64,000 nt of DNA, taken from DASQHW01 sp963837155. GTDB lineage: Bacteria > Actinomycetota > Acidimicrobiia > IMCC26256 > PALSA-610. The stretch covers positions 1,302,001 through 1,366,000 of the forward strand of contig CAWIMB010000002.1 in NCBI GenBank assembly GCA_963837155.1, in the 5' to 3' direction. Position numbers and translations under genes: made by a program. The notes beneath the pieces were generated by a model. That model saw only the letters and a program-made list of their open reading frames with translations. It did not search any database and was not told where the DNA came from. Positions 29,008 through 38,563 of this stretch are shown here, piece by piece. Numbering within the stretch: position 1 is the stretch's first letter; every line of letters begins with the position of its first letter.

Positions 29008-29750
29008 TGGCGGCTGCGCCGGAACCGAGCGTGGTCCCGCTCTTGGAGCTGAGGGACGTCGACGCGTCGTACGGTCCCTTCCGCGCGATCTTCGGCGTGT
29101 CGTTCACGTTGTATCCGGGCCGGGTCCTCGCGCTGTTGGGATCGAACGGCGCGGGGAAGACCACGATTGCGCGCGTCGCTTCGGGTTTGCTTGCACCCAC
29201 CGCCGGCAAGGTGCTCTTCGCGGGGGACATCGTCAGCGGCTTGCGCACGTATCGCTTCGCGCGCCTCGGCATTGTCCACGCCCCTGAAGGTCGCTCGGTC
29301 TTCGCGTCGCTCACCGTCGAAGAAAACCTGGCGTTGACGTTCCAGCGCACACGCAGCCGTTCCGAGGTCGGTGGCGCACTCGACCAGGCGTACACGCTGT
29401 TTCCCCGCCTCGGCGAACGACGGCGGCAAATCGCGGGCACGCTCTCGGGTGGCGAACAGCGCATGCTCTCCCTCGCCCATGTGCTCGTTGAACAGCCGCG
29501 ACTGCTCATCGCCGACGAGCTGTCGTTGGGCTTGGCGCCGATCATCGTCGACGAGGTCTACCGCACGCTCGAGCACATTCGCGACGCGGGCACGACGCTG
29601 CTGCTCGTCGAGCAACACGTGCACCACGCACTCGCGATCGCCGACGACGCGATCGTGCTCGTGAAGGGCGATGTCGCGTACTCCGGGCCGGTGTCGGAGC
29701 TGGGTGATCTCCAGGCCCGGGTCCTCGGCGACGGGTTGCCCCCGGCTTAG
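29007..29750 (+). CDS. livF: Branched-chain ABC transporter ATP-binding protein (LivF type)
   Basis: 247 residues. Walker A ALLGSNGAGKTTIARV, then the LivF-typical HAPEGRSVFASLTVEENL, signature LSGGEQRMLSLAHVL and Walker B LLIADELSLGLAP. It completes the importer: binding protein, fused permease, LivG, LivF. The final 50 bases before the convergent TetR gene hold only a weak hairpin (GGCGAC..GTCGCC). Confidence 0.92.
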   Translation: MAAAPEPSVVPLLELRDVDASYGPFRAIFGVSFTLYPGRVLALLGSNGAGKTTIARVASGLLAPTAGKVLFAGDIVSGLRTYRFARLGIVHAPEGRSVFASLTVEENLALTFQRTRSRSEVGGALDQAYTLFPRLGERRRQIAGTLSGGEQRMLSLAHVLVEQPRLLIADELSLGLAPIIVDEVYRTLEHIRDAGTTLLLVEQHVHHALAIADDAIVLVKGDVAYSGPVSELGDLQARVLGDGLPPA

Positions 29751-29799
29751 GGAGGGATCTCACGGAGTACCGCGTGGCGACGGCGCGTGACCAGGTCGC

Positions 29800-30444
29800 C
29801 TAGGAACCGAACAGTGACGCGTGCATGACGTGTGCCAGCGTCTCGATCATCGCATCGCGGTCGATGCGCACCTGACGTGCGAGCACGTAGTAGTTCAATC
29901 GTTCGAGCATCGCGACCAGTGCGAGCGACGCGACCGATGCGTCGAGGTCGGCGGGTGCTACCTCGGCGATGCGCTGGTAGAGCACGCGGGTGAACTGGCT
30001 GAGCACATCGGTGCCGAGCCGGCCGAACTCGCTCCCTCCGATCTCGGCTTCGGTCCACGCGTGGATGATGGCGCCGTAGTGGTCGTACAGGTCGCTGAGC
30101 TGCGCGATCCATGCCCGCAGCTCGGCCCGGCCGGTCGGTCCGGGTTGAAGCGGTGCCAGGCTCTCGGCGAGCTCGTGCATGGCGGCCGCGACCTCGCCGG
30201 CGAGGGCACGAAACAGGTCCTCTTTGTTGGCGAAGTACAGGTAGAACGTGCCGTGCGACGTCTTCGCGAGCTTGACGATGTCGTCAACGCGGGTGGCGTA
30301 GTAGCCCTTGGTCGCGAACACCTGCGCGCCGGCATCCAGCAGCTTTCGCATGGTGATCTTGCCGCGGGCACGCAGCTCGCGGGTCTGCGCCGGGGCACCG
30401 GCCCGGACGCGCGCGGTGCCTGCCCGAGCGGCTGGTCGCGGCAT
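29800..30444 (-). CDS. TetR/AcrR family transcriptional regulator
   Basis: About 214 residues from ATG 30444 (an upstream in-frame ATG at 30540 is less likely because it crosses the divergent gene's start). The helix-turn-helix is residues 35-75: KLLDAGAQVFATKGYYATRV then LAKTSHGTFYLYFANKEDLF. The C-terminal ligand domain ends in LARQVRIDRDAMIETLAHVM. Located between the Liv importer and the MaoC/SDR genes, so it could control either. An inverted repeat sits in its divergent promoter region. Confidence 0.9.
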   Translation of the reverse strand: MPRPAARAGTARVRAGAPAQTRELRARGKITMRKLLDAGAQVFATKGYYATRVDDIVKLAKTSHGTFYLYFANKEDLFRALAGEVAAAMHELAESLAPLQPGPTGRAELRAWIAQLSDLYDHYGAIIHAWTEAEIGGSEFGRLGTDVLSQFTRVLYQRIAEVAPADLDASVASLALVAMLERLNYYVLARQVRIDRDAMIETLAHVMHASLFGS

Positions 30445-30477
30445 CGGTGCAGGGTATGCGGACCTGACGCCCCTGTC

Positions 30478-30493
30478 ACCTTTTGGGTAAGGT
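30478..30493 (+). promoter_or_regulatory. Candidate TetR operator between tetR and maoC
   Basis: Perfect inverted repeat ACCTT-TTGGGT-AAGGT in the 82-base gap between the divergent TetR and MaoC starts, the usual position of an autoregulatory operator. The gap also has CCGAAAACCC but no clear -10. Confidence 0.4.
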
Positions 30494-30526
30494 CGGACGC
30501 CGAAAACCCTTGCGCTGGAGGCCCGC

Positions 30527-30944
30527 TTGACCGCCATCACGAATGACGCCGTAACGATTGGTGAAGAGCGCGCGCGACGAGTTCCCGCCGCTCACCCGAA
30601 CGATGTTCGTGAAGTATGCGGGCGCGAGCGGGGACTTCAACCCGATGCACCACGACGACACGATCGCCGCTCAGGTCGGCAATCCTTCGGTCTTCGGTCA
30701 CGGCATGCTGACGATGGGTCTCGCCGCGCGCGTCGTGAAGGATTGGTTCGGGCCCGAGGCGATCCGTCGCCTCCAGGTGCGATTCGCCAAGCAGGTGTGG
30801 CCCGGCGACGTGCTCACGTGCAAGGCGACGATCACCGGCAAGCGCGACGAGGGCGGCGAGCACCTCGTCGATCTCGATCTCGTCGTCGAGAACCAGAACG
30901 GCGACAAGGCGATCACCGGGTCCGCCACCGCGGCGGTTCGGTAG
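30527..30944 (+). CDS. MaoC-like dehydratase (hotdog fold), one frame shift near the start
   Basis: R-specific enoyl-CoA hydratase-type fold, about 138 residues. The hydratase motif is YAGASGDFNPMHHDD, with the catalytic Asp-His pair, followed by VFGHGMLTMGL. The best start is TTG 30527, with GGAGG five bases upstream, giving TAITNDAVTIGEE; the frame must then shift within the CG run near 30573 to reach DEFPPLTRTMFVKY. Alternatively translation starts at GTG 30558 in the main frame. The SDR gene follows directly, a common hydratase/dehydrogenase pairing in beta-oxidation. Confidence 0.8.
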
Positions 30945-31831
<887 letters not shown>

Positions 31832-31835
<4 letters not shown>

Positions 31836-32470
31836 CGCGGTGGCCGCTGGGCGTCGTCGACGTCGTGTACTGGGGGCGCGGCGAGATCGAGGAGCGCGCC
31901 CGAGCTGCGAAGGCCGATGGGTTCGCGCACATCGATCCGCTCCTTGACGTCGATCCGTCCACGCTGGCGATTCCGGTCGGATGCCCGACCGCGTATCCGA
32001 AGCCGGTCGACACGTGGTGCTCCACGCCCGCGCCGAGCGCCGAGCTCGACGGCGCATGGGAACGGGCGGTTCGCTGGTGGCGCGCCGCACCGCATGCACT
32101 GTTGGAGCCGTGGACGGGCGCGGTCGTGAACTCGTTGGAAAGTGTGCGCGCGTTCCGCGCCGAGGTCCCGACCGTGCGGCTGCTCGTCGACACCGGGCAC
32201 GTCGCGTGCTGGGGCGGCGACCCGTGCGAGCTCCTCGAGTTCGCCGATCACCTGCAGTTGCGCCAGGGCAAGCCCGGGAACACACAAGTGCACGCCGACG
32301 ATCCTTCGGGCGTCGTGGATTTCGACGCGCTGTTCCGCCGCCTCGATCACCTCGACTACCGGGGCAAGCTCAGCGTCGAGTATTTCGATCTCCCCGAACG
32401 CGGCTGGCCGCTGGACGATCCGGAAGCATGGGCGCGTGACCTGGCGGCCCGGCTGCGCGAGATCTTGTGA
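31832..32470 (+). CDS. TIM-barrel sugar-phosphate isomerase/epimerase-like protein
   Basis: 212 residues from GTG 31832. Weakly recognised as xylose-isomerase-like: EPWTGAVVNSLESVRAF, RLLVDTGHVACWGGDP, LQLRQGKPGNTQVHADD and the closing KLSVEYFDLPERGWPLDD, the positions of acidic and His metal ligands in the AP-endonuclease-2 fold. Shorter than usual (270-300), so the barrel may be incomplete or compact. Its start overlaps the SDR stop. Confidence 0.65.
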
Positions 32471-32507
32471 ACCTCGTGAACGAACCTCTGGTTCGTCGAC
32501 GAAATAT

Positions 32508-33615
32508 CTAGGCAGGGAAGACGACGCTACGGAGCGCCGCGATCGCGGCGTCGAGCTCCTCGACGGCTCCCCAGAGCCGGCCGTCGACGTCGGCGGGCAA
32601 GTCGCGCTGGAGCGCGGCATGGATCGTCAAGCCGACACTCGACATCCGCTTCATGACCTGATCGGCGACTTCCCACGCGACCCGCTCGCGCTCTTCCAAC
32701 ATGCTGAGGCGACGCAACCGCTCCTGCTTGCGGGCATCCACGAGGGCCATCGCGGCCGCGGCCCCGAACGTCGTGAGCACGGTGACATCCACGGCCGAGA
32801 ACATGGCCTGGGACCGGCGATTCAGCACCGCGATGTTGCCGAGGGTCTGCGAGCGAGCCACCAGCGGCACGATCAACGCCGGCCCCATCTCGGAAGGCAT
32901 CTCGGCCGGCCGGTGCACGCGCCGGTCGCGCGCGGCATCTTCGAGCAAGAGTGGCACCGCATCACGAAAGACCGCGCCGGACACCGAACCCTCGATCGGC
33001 ACGGTCTGACCAACGAGACCGGGCGCGCCCTCCGCGACGCGGACAACCAGATGATCTCCGTCCTCGCTCGGGAGACTGAGCAAGGCGTAGTCGGCGCGGC
33101 AGCAGCGTACGCGCGTGCCGTGTGATCGTGCGGAGCGCATGATCGAGGTCGTCTCCGGCGAGGAATCCGCTGGTGATGTCGTGCATTGCGGCGAGCAACG
33201 CTCGCTCTTGTTCGTCGGCGATCTCCGCTCGACGACGCACCGAAGCATCACGAACAGTTGCGAGCACCGTGTGCGTGTCGCCCATTCGGAGCGGGCTGAG
33301 CGCGACATCGACCGGCACGTCGGTGCCGTCGGAGCGGCGGAGCACGATGTCGCGGCGCGACGACATGGCGCGCACCGTCGCGCCCTCGGACACGTACGTG
33401 GACCGGAGTGCGACGTGCTTGGCGCGACGTGACGGTGGCACGAGCGCGTCGACCGGCTTGCCGATGAGCTCGTCGCGCAGATAGCCCGACAGCACGCACA
33501 GCTGCGCGTTGACGAGCACAATGTGGCCGGTGCGGTCGGTCACGAGCACGCCATCAGGCAGGGTTTCGAGCAGTTCGACGAAGGACACCTCCACGCGTGC
33601 CTCGGCGTCGGTCAT
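32508..33615 (-). CDS. PAS-GAF sensor with degenerate HisKA_3-like end, one frame shift
   Basis: About 369 residues once mended. PAS domain at residues 10-120 (LPDGVLVTDRTGHIVLVNAQ, LVPPSRRAKHVALR, GTDVPVDVALSPLRM), then a GAF domain (SLPSEDGDHLVVRVAEGAP; GNIAVLNRRSQAMFSAVDV). The frame changes near 33105 (RTLLP / RADYALLSLP). The last 60 residues look like the dimerisation helices of HisKA_3 kinases, but the usual LHD reads EVADQVMKRMSS, so the phospho-acceptor His is Ala, and no ATPase domain follows before the stop. The start overlaps the SMP-30 stop. Confidence 0.8.
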
Positions 33616-34385
33616 CGCACGGCCTCCGGGGGGATCCAGGTCGGCAGCGGCAGACCTGGGGTCGGCATGTGCTCGAAGGCAACCAGGTTACCGGGGATGG
33701 CGTCGGTCACGAACAGCGTCCGGAGGTCGTCGCCGCCGAAGCAGCAGTTCGTCGTCAACCCCTTGCCGTCGATCTCCAGGAAGTCGACGACCGAGCCGTC
33801 GGCGTCCACGACTCGAACCCCGTGCTCGATCGTCGATGCCACGTAGAAGCGACCGTCGGCGTCGAGGCAGAAGCCGTCACCGCCGCCCCGGCCGAGCGTC
33901 TCGATCACCCACTCACGATGGTCGTCGTCGTATACACGTTGCAGTCCACGCCGTTCCACGACCACGACGTTGCCGTCCCGGTCGAATGCGATGCCATTGC
34001 AGTAGAAGAATCCGGACGCGAACGTCTGCACCTGCCCGTCGCGTCCATAGATCAATACGCGTCCAACATCGTCCGCGGACGGGGGATAGTGGCCCGGGTC
34101 GGTGAAGAACACGTCCCCGTCAGGCGTCACCGCGAGGTCATTCGGCCCGTGCAGATCTTGGTCCGCGAGATAGGTCACGGCCCCGTCGGCGCGGGCCAGC
34201 TGGAGCCCGGGCGTTGCGGGCACGGAGTCGGGCAGCGATCCGAAGACTCCCGGCAGCTTCGTCTTCTGCTGCTCGGGCCACACGCGGTACAAGGCGCCGG
34301 CCGCGACGCTCGTCGCGACCACCGTTCCATCCGGGCACCGGCCCTCGGCAAACGGGATGCCGGTTCCCACGACTACCGATTGCAT
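33612..34385 (-). CDS. SMP-30/gluconolactonase/LRE family protein
   Basis: 257 residues. Six-bladed beta-propeller signatures: AEGRCPDGTVVATSV, LADQDLHGPNDLAVTPDGDV, YCNGIAFDRDGNVVVVE and GGGDGFCLDADGRFYVAST, with the metal-ligand Asn/Asp positions. Family members are lactonases for sugar or other lactones. The start at 34385 faces the selenoprotein gene 42 bases away. The stop overlaps the sensor gene start (ATGA). Confidence 0.88.
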   Translation of the reverse strand: MQSVVVGTGIPFAEGRCPDGTVVATSVAAGALYRVWPEQQKTKLPGVFGSLPDSVPATPGLQLARADGAVTYLADQDLHGPNDLAVTPDGDVFFTDPGHYPPSADDVGRVLIYGRDGQVQTFASGFFYCNGIAFDRDGNVVVVERRGLQRVYDDDHREWVIETLGRGGGDGFCLDADGRFYVASTIEHGVRVVDADGSVVDFLEIDGKGLTTNCCFGGDDLRTLFVTDAIPGNLVAFEHMPTPGLPLPTWIPPEAVR

Positions 34386-34427
34386 TGTGCGACGCACATT
34401 ACGCTTTCCTTCGATATGGAGGTGCAG

Positions 34428-34967
34428 ATGAGCCGGGTCCGAGTGCTCGATCCCACCGCCGCGCCGCCTGCGACCGACCCGGATCCGGGACCGGACGCCG
34501 GGGCGCTGCGCGACAAGACCATCGGGTTGCGCTTCGATCGCGCGTGGCGCTCGTGGCTGTGGGTGCTGGACGAGTGGGAGCCGCGTCTGCACGCGGCAGG
34601 CGCGCGGGTGCACCGATGGGAAGCCGGCAACCGGATCGGCGTCGATGGCGGCGACACGTTCGCGCAGCTCGGTGTGTTCGCCGCCGATGTCGACGCCGCA
34701 CTCGTCGGCCTCGGCAATTGAGGCAGTTGTACCTCCTGGACGGTGCACGACACGGTCGCCGTGGCCGGCGGGGGGAAGGCGGCGGTCGCCGTCGTAACAG
34801 CGGAGTTCGAGGTGCTGGCGCACACGATGGCTGCGAACGCGGGACGCCCGGGATTGCGCGTGCACGTGCTCCCGTACCCGCTCGAGTCGCTGCCCGAAGA
34901 GGACGTGCGCGCGATCGCACGCGACCAATGGCCGCTGGTGTTGCAGACCCTCGGCGCAATCGTGTGA
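34428..34967 (+). CDS. UGSC family selenoprotein (in-frame TGA = Sec98)
   Basis: One frame from ATG 34428 to TGA 34965 is interrupted only by TGA 34719-34721. Around it the protein reads ALVGLGN-U-GSCTSWTVHDTV, the U-G-S-C motif after which the UGSC (seleno)protein family is named; Cys in place of Sec gives CGSC relatives. Sequence before (RDKTIGLRFDRAWRSWLWVL) and after (GKAAVAVVTAEFEVLAHTM) is conserved-looking on both sides, so the TGA is not a true end. Total 179 residues. ATG 34428 has GGAGG five bases upstream. A bacterial-SECIS-like hairpin follows the TGA. Biochemical role unknown to me; the U/C pair suggests a selenenylsulfide redox site. First gene of a five-gene run. Confidence 0.85.
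34726..34751 (+). promoter_or_regulatory. Candidate bacterial SECIS element for the UGSC gene
   Basis: Hairpin beginning four bases after the Sec TGA: lower stem GTTGT/ACGAC (one G-U pair), upper stem ACC/GGT with a two-base bulge on the 3' side, and an eight-base loop TCCTGGAC centred about 17 bases after the TGA. SelB-binding hairpins lie at this distance in bacteria and sit within the coding sequence. Pairing was done by eye. Confidence 0.5.
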
Positions 34968-34977
34968 GGATGGAAGC

Positions 34978-36081
34978 GTGACCGCTGAACCGTCCGAGCT
35001 CGCGTCGCGGGTCGATTGTGGCCCGGAAGGATGCACGCTCGACTGGCTGGTGAGCGAACGGGTCGAGGTCGACGACGACCCGGCGGAGTTCATGAAACTC
35101 GCAACCGACGCGGGATGGGGCGACGGCTTGCCGTTGATCCCGCCGACCGAAGAGCGCGTGCGCGCGTTCGTCGCCGCGTCGGGCCGGTTCCCCGACGAGG
35201 TGGTCGCCGAGATCCCGCCCCGCAACGGACGAGGCACCGTCGAGAAGCTCGCAATCAACGCCGTCATGGCGGGAGCGCCCTCGGATGCGATGCCGTTGTT
35301 GATCGCCGCCGTCGAGGCAATGGCCGATCCGCTGTTCAACCTCTTCGCGCTGAACACCACGACGTGTTGTGTCGTGCCGGCGCTGATCGTGAATGGTCCC
35401 GTGCGTCACGCGCTGAAGCTTCCGATGGGCCCGGGATGCTTCGGCGGTGACGCAGGCGCCGGCGCATCGATCGGTCGTGCCTCGCGGTTGATCACGCGCA
35501 ACGTCGGCGGGCAGAAGGTCGGGCTGAACTCGAAGAGCGTGTTCGGTCAACCGGGTCGGGTGAGCGGCATCTGCGTGGGGGAGTGGGAAGAGCGATCGCC
35601 GTGGGCACCGCTCGCGGTGCGACGGGGAATCGCGCCCGACACCAACGGGGTGACCGTGCACGGAGCGACCGGAACCATCGACATCGCCGACATCGTGGCC
35701 GACAACGGCGTCGACCTGCTCGAGATCATCGGCAAGTCGCTCGCGTTCGTCGGTACGAACGCGTTCATCGGCACGCATCACGGCGCCGAGATCATGGTGG
35801 CGATCGCGCCGCCCTGGGCCGAGCTGATCGCCCAGGCGTATCCCGACATTGCCGATGTCCAGGAGCGGCTCTTCGAACACGCGAAGCTGCCGATCTCTTG
35901 GTGGCCCGAGACCCACCGGGATCGTGCCGAGGAGAACGACCGGGTCGACGCGCGCGGCGACGTGCACCTCGTCGCGTCGCCCGAGCACATGTTGGTGATC
36001 GTGAACGGCGGCCTGGGCAACCTCCATGCGCTCGCGTTGCACAGCTTTGGTCCGACGCGGGCAGTGACGCGTAGCTTCTGA
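34978..36081 (+). CDS. Unrecognised conserved protein linked to the UGSC selenoprotein
   Basis: 367 residues from GTG 34978, ten bases after the selenoprotein, so almost surely co-transcribed. I do not recognise it. Visible blocks: CGPEGCTLDW near the N-terminus, DAGWGDGLPLIPPTEERV, a hydrophobic AINAVMAGAPSDAMPLLIAA, NTTTCCVVPALIVNGPVR, GCFGGDAGAGASIGRASRL and GTHHGAEIMVAIAPPWAE. No signal peptide, no clear nucleotide-binding motif. Vicinal cysteines (CC) and the paired N-terminal Cys could serve redox chemistry with the UGSC protein; that is inference. Confidence 0.75.
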   Translation: MTAEPSELASRVDCGPEGCTLDWLVSERVEVDDDPAEFMKLATDAGWGDGLPLIPPTEERVRAFVAASGRFPDEVVAEIPPRNGRGTVEKLAINAVMAGAPSDAMPLLIAAVEAMADPLFNLFALNTTTCCVVPALIVNGPVRHALKLPMGPGCFGGDAGAGASIGRASRLITRNVGGQKVGLNSKSVFGQPGRVSGICVGEWEERSPWAPLAVRRGIAPDTNGVTVHGATGTIDIADIVADNGVDLLEIIGKSLAFVGTNAFIGTHHGAEIMVAIAPPWAELIAQAYPDIADVQERLFEHAKLPISWWPETHRDRAEENDRVDARGDVHLVASPEHMLVIVNGGLGNLHALALHSFGPTRAVTRSF

Positions 36082-36085
36082 CGCC

Positions 36086-37024
36086 GTGCGGATCATCGCC
36101 CAGCTGGGGCTGCTGTCGGAGCACGCAGACCTCGTTCGCGGTGCGTATCCCGACGTCGAACTGATCGAATTCAAGGCCGGCGAGCCGCCGTCGGGACTGC
36201 AAGCAGAAGCGTTCTTCGGCGGTTACCTCGGGTGGGACGACATCATCCGCTGGCTCGATGCTGCGGGTGTGCGGTGGGTGCAGCTGTCGGGAACGGGTGT
36301 TGACGGCGTGCCGAAGCAGGTCTTCGAGGGCCGGGTCGTGACGTGCGCTCGCGGCGCGAGCGCGGTACCGATCTCCGAATGGGTGATGGCTGCGATCCTG
36401 GCTCATGCCAAGCGCTTTCAAGAGACGAACCTGTCCGAGCCGCCGAAGTACTGGAACTTTCCCAATCCCACGCTCGATCGCGTCGAAGGCGCGACGCTCG
36501 CGCTCGTCGGCCTGGGCGGTATCGGCACCGCGATCGCGACGCGTGCGCTCGCCTTTGGGATGCGTGTGCGAGCGATGCGTCGCACCGATGCACCGAGCCC
36601 GATCGAAGGCGTCGAACTCGTCCGTTCGCTCGATGCGCTCCTTCCCGGTGCGGACCATGTGGCACTGGCGGCACCTGCGACCGCACGCACCCGTCACCTC
36701 ATCGACGCCGACGCGTTCGCGCTCATGAAGGAGGGCGTACACATCATCAACATCGCTCGCGGCGCGCTGATCGACCAGGACGCGTTGCGGGTCGCGCTCG
36801 ACGATGGCAGGGTTGCGAGGGCGTCGCTCGACACCGTCGACCCGGAGCCACTGCCCGCCGGGCACTGGTTGTATGCGCATCCCAAGGTCCTGCTCACCGC
36901 GCACATCTCGTGGTACACCCCGCAGCTCATCCTGAGCGCGGTCGAGATCCTGGTGGAGAACATCGGGCGCTACGAGCGCGGCGAGCCGCTGCTCTACGTC
37001 GTCGATGCCGACGAAGGGTACTGA
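36086..37024 (+). CDS. D-isomer-specific 2-hydroxyacid dehydrogenase family protein
   Basis: 312 residues from GTG 36086. NAD-binding ALVGLGGIGTAIATRALA, then the family signature region GVHIINIARGALIDQDAL and the catalytic-acid region, where the usual His of HxxG is in LLTAHISWYTPQ. The catalytic Arg is likely in ARGASAVPISEW or NIARG. Oxidises or reduces 2-hydroxy acids; substrate unknown. Part of the selenoprotein-led operon, four bases after the preceding gene. Confidence 0.88.
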   Translation: MRIIAQLGLLSEHADLVRGAYPDVELIEFKAGEPPSGLQAEAFFGGYLGWDDIIRWLDAAGVRWVQLSGTGVDGVPKQVFEGRVVTCARGASAVPISEWVMAAILAHAKRFQETNLSEPPKYWNFPNPTLDRVEGATLALVGLGGIGTAIATRALAFGMRVRAMRRTDAPSPIEGVELVRSLDALLPGADHVALAAPATARTRHLIDADAFALMKEGVHIINIARGALIDQDALRVALDDGRVARASLDTVDPEPLPAGHWLYAHPKVLLTAHISWYTPQLILSAVEILVENIGRYERGEPLLYVVDADEGY

Positions 37025-38098
37025 GTGCCGGGTGCTGGTGCGGTTGTCGTCGGCACCGGCTTCGGTGCCCGGGTCCACGTGCCGGCGTTGCGCAATGCCG
37101 GCTTCGACGTGGTCGCGCTCGTCGGTCGCGATGCCGAACGCACCGCGCGTCGCGCGCTCCGGCTCGACGTGCCCAACGCCTGCACCACGCTGGCCGAGGC
37201 CCTGGCGCTGCCCGATGCCGATGCGGTCACGATCGCGACGCCGCCGGACACGCATGCGTCGTTAGCGATCGCGGTGTGCGAAGCCGGACGGCACGTGATT
37301 TGCGAGAAGCCGTTCGCGCTCGATCGGCACGAGGCGGCGCGCATGCTCGAAGTTGCGAACCGTGCCCGCGTGACACATCTCGTCGGTCACGAGTTCCGGT
37401 GGGCAACTGATCGCGCCGTGGCCGAACGGGCCATTCGCGACGGTGCGATCGGCGACCCGCGGATGTTTTCGCTTGTGCAGTACGTGCCGCTCGTCGCCGA
37501 TCCCTCGGTGCGCAACCTGCCGCGATGGTGGTTCGACGTCACGCGCGGTGGCGGATGGCTCGGCGCGTCGGGCTCGCACGTCGTCGACCAGGTGCGCACG
37601 TGGCTCGGCGAGATCGATACCGTGTCGGCTGTCCTGCCGACCGTGAGCGCGCGCAGTGACGGTGCCGAGGATTCGTTCGTCGTGCGCATGACGATGGTCA
37701 ACGGCGCGCACGGCGTGCTCCAGCAAACTGCAGCATCGTGGACGCAGAACGTTGTCGGTATCGCAATCGTCGCCGGTACGGCGGGCACGCTCGAGATCAG
37801 CGCGGACACCGTGTGGCTCTCGGATCACGCCGGACGGCGGGCGCTTGACGTGCCCGACGACCTCGCGCTGCCCGCGCCGCCGGCATCCGTCGATGATCCT
37901 CGGGAGCGGTTCACTCACCTCGAACTGGGCCCGTACACCCGCTTGTGCGAGGCGCTGCGCAGCGGTATCGACGGCTCGACGCGCGAGGCTGCCGTTGCCG
38001 TGCCGACATTCGCCGACGGGCTGGCCGAGATGCGCGTCCTCGATGCCATTCGGGCGTCGAGCGCGAACGGCGGCGCGGTGACCGCCGTGGAAGGGTAG
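37025..38098 (+). CDS. Gfo/Idh/MocA family oxidoreductase
   Basis: 357 residues from GTG 37025, which touches the preceding stop. Rossmann start AVVVGTGFGARVHVPALRNA, then TIATPPDTHASLAIAVCEAG and the hallmark EKP in HVICEKPFALDRHEA. C-terminal substrate domain includes DVTRGGGWLGASGSHVVDQV with the usual Asp/His. Acts on sugars, inositols or related polyols. Its place beside a 2-hydroxyacid dehydrogenase suggests a shared catabolic pathway. Confidence 0.88.
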   Translation: MPGAGAVVVGTGFGARVHVPALRNAGFDVVALVGRDAERTARRALRLDVPNACTTLAEALALPDADAVTIATPPDTHASLAIAVCEAGRHVICEKPFALDRHEAARMLEVANRARVTHLVGHEFRWATDRAVAERAIRDGAIGDPRMFSLVQYVPLVADPSVRNLPRWWFDVTRGGGWLGASGSHVVDQVRTWLGEIDTVSAVLPTVSARSDGAEDSFVVRMTMVNGAHGVLQQTAASWTQNVVGIAIVAGTAGTLEISADTVWLSDHAGRRALDVPDDLALPAPPASVDDPRERFTHLELGPYTRLCEALRSGIDGSTREAAVAVPTFADGLAEMRVLDAIRASSANGGAVTAVEG

Positions 38099-38107
38099 AA
38101 CGTCGCC

Positions 38108-38563
38108 GTGCATGCACTCCTCGCAACCGACGGCTCCGAACATTCACTCCGGGCGGCACAGCGCGCCGCCGAGCTCCTCCGCAGCGCCGATCAGGTGACG
38201 CTGCTCACCGTCGTCACCGAGGTGCCGGGCGACGACGCCGGTGGCTTCGAGGGCTCGGTGTACTCGCCCGAGGAGATGGAGCGGATGTGGAACGCGGAAC
38301 TGGCCGAGGCGCGCGAGGAGCTCGAACGCACCGCCGCCGCGCTCACGACCGCGCCCGTCGAAAAGCGGATCGAAGTCGGCGACGTCGCCAAGACGATCTG
38401 TCGCATCGCCGAAGAAGTGCACGTCGACGTCATCGTGGTCGGCTCGCACGGCCGCACCGGGCTCGAGCGCTTGTTCCTCGGCTCGGTGAGCGAGCACGTC
38501 GTCCGCCACGCGCCGTGCCCCGTCCTGGTGGTCCGGGAGACGCATCACCAACGGGTGCCGTAG
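38108..38563 (+). CDS. Universal stress protein (UspA family)
   Basis: 151 residues. Starts HALLATDGSEHSLRAAQRAA and ends with the ATP-binding pattern GSHGRTGLERLFLGSVSEHV (G-2x-G-9x-G(S/T)), so it is likely an ATP-binding type. Last gene of the selenoprotein-led run; its 3' end overlaps the convergent nitroreductase by 19 bases. Confidence 0.9.
   Translation: MHALLATDGSEHSLRAAQRAAELLRSADQVTLLTVVTEVPGDDAGGFEGSVYSPEEMERMWNAELAEAREELERTAAALTTAPVEKRIEVGDVAKTICRIAEEVHVDVIVVGSHGRTGLERLFLGSVSEHVVRHAPCPVLVVRETHHQRVP

Noticed and set aside
29751..29799. Terminator between livF and tetR
   Set aside because: The only pairing is a six-base stem with a 13-base loop, too weak to call.
30540..30540. ATG 30540 as the TetR gene start
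   Set aside because: It would overlap the divergent MaoC start and add a low-complexity lead; ATG 30444 leaves the inverted repeat in the gap.
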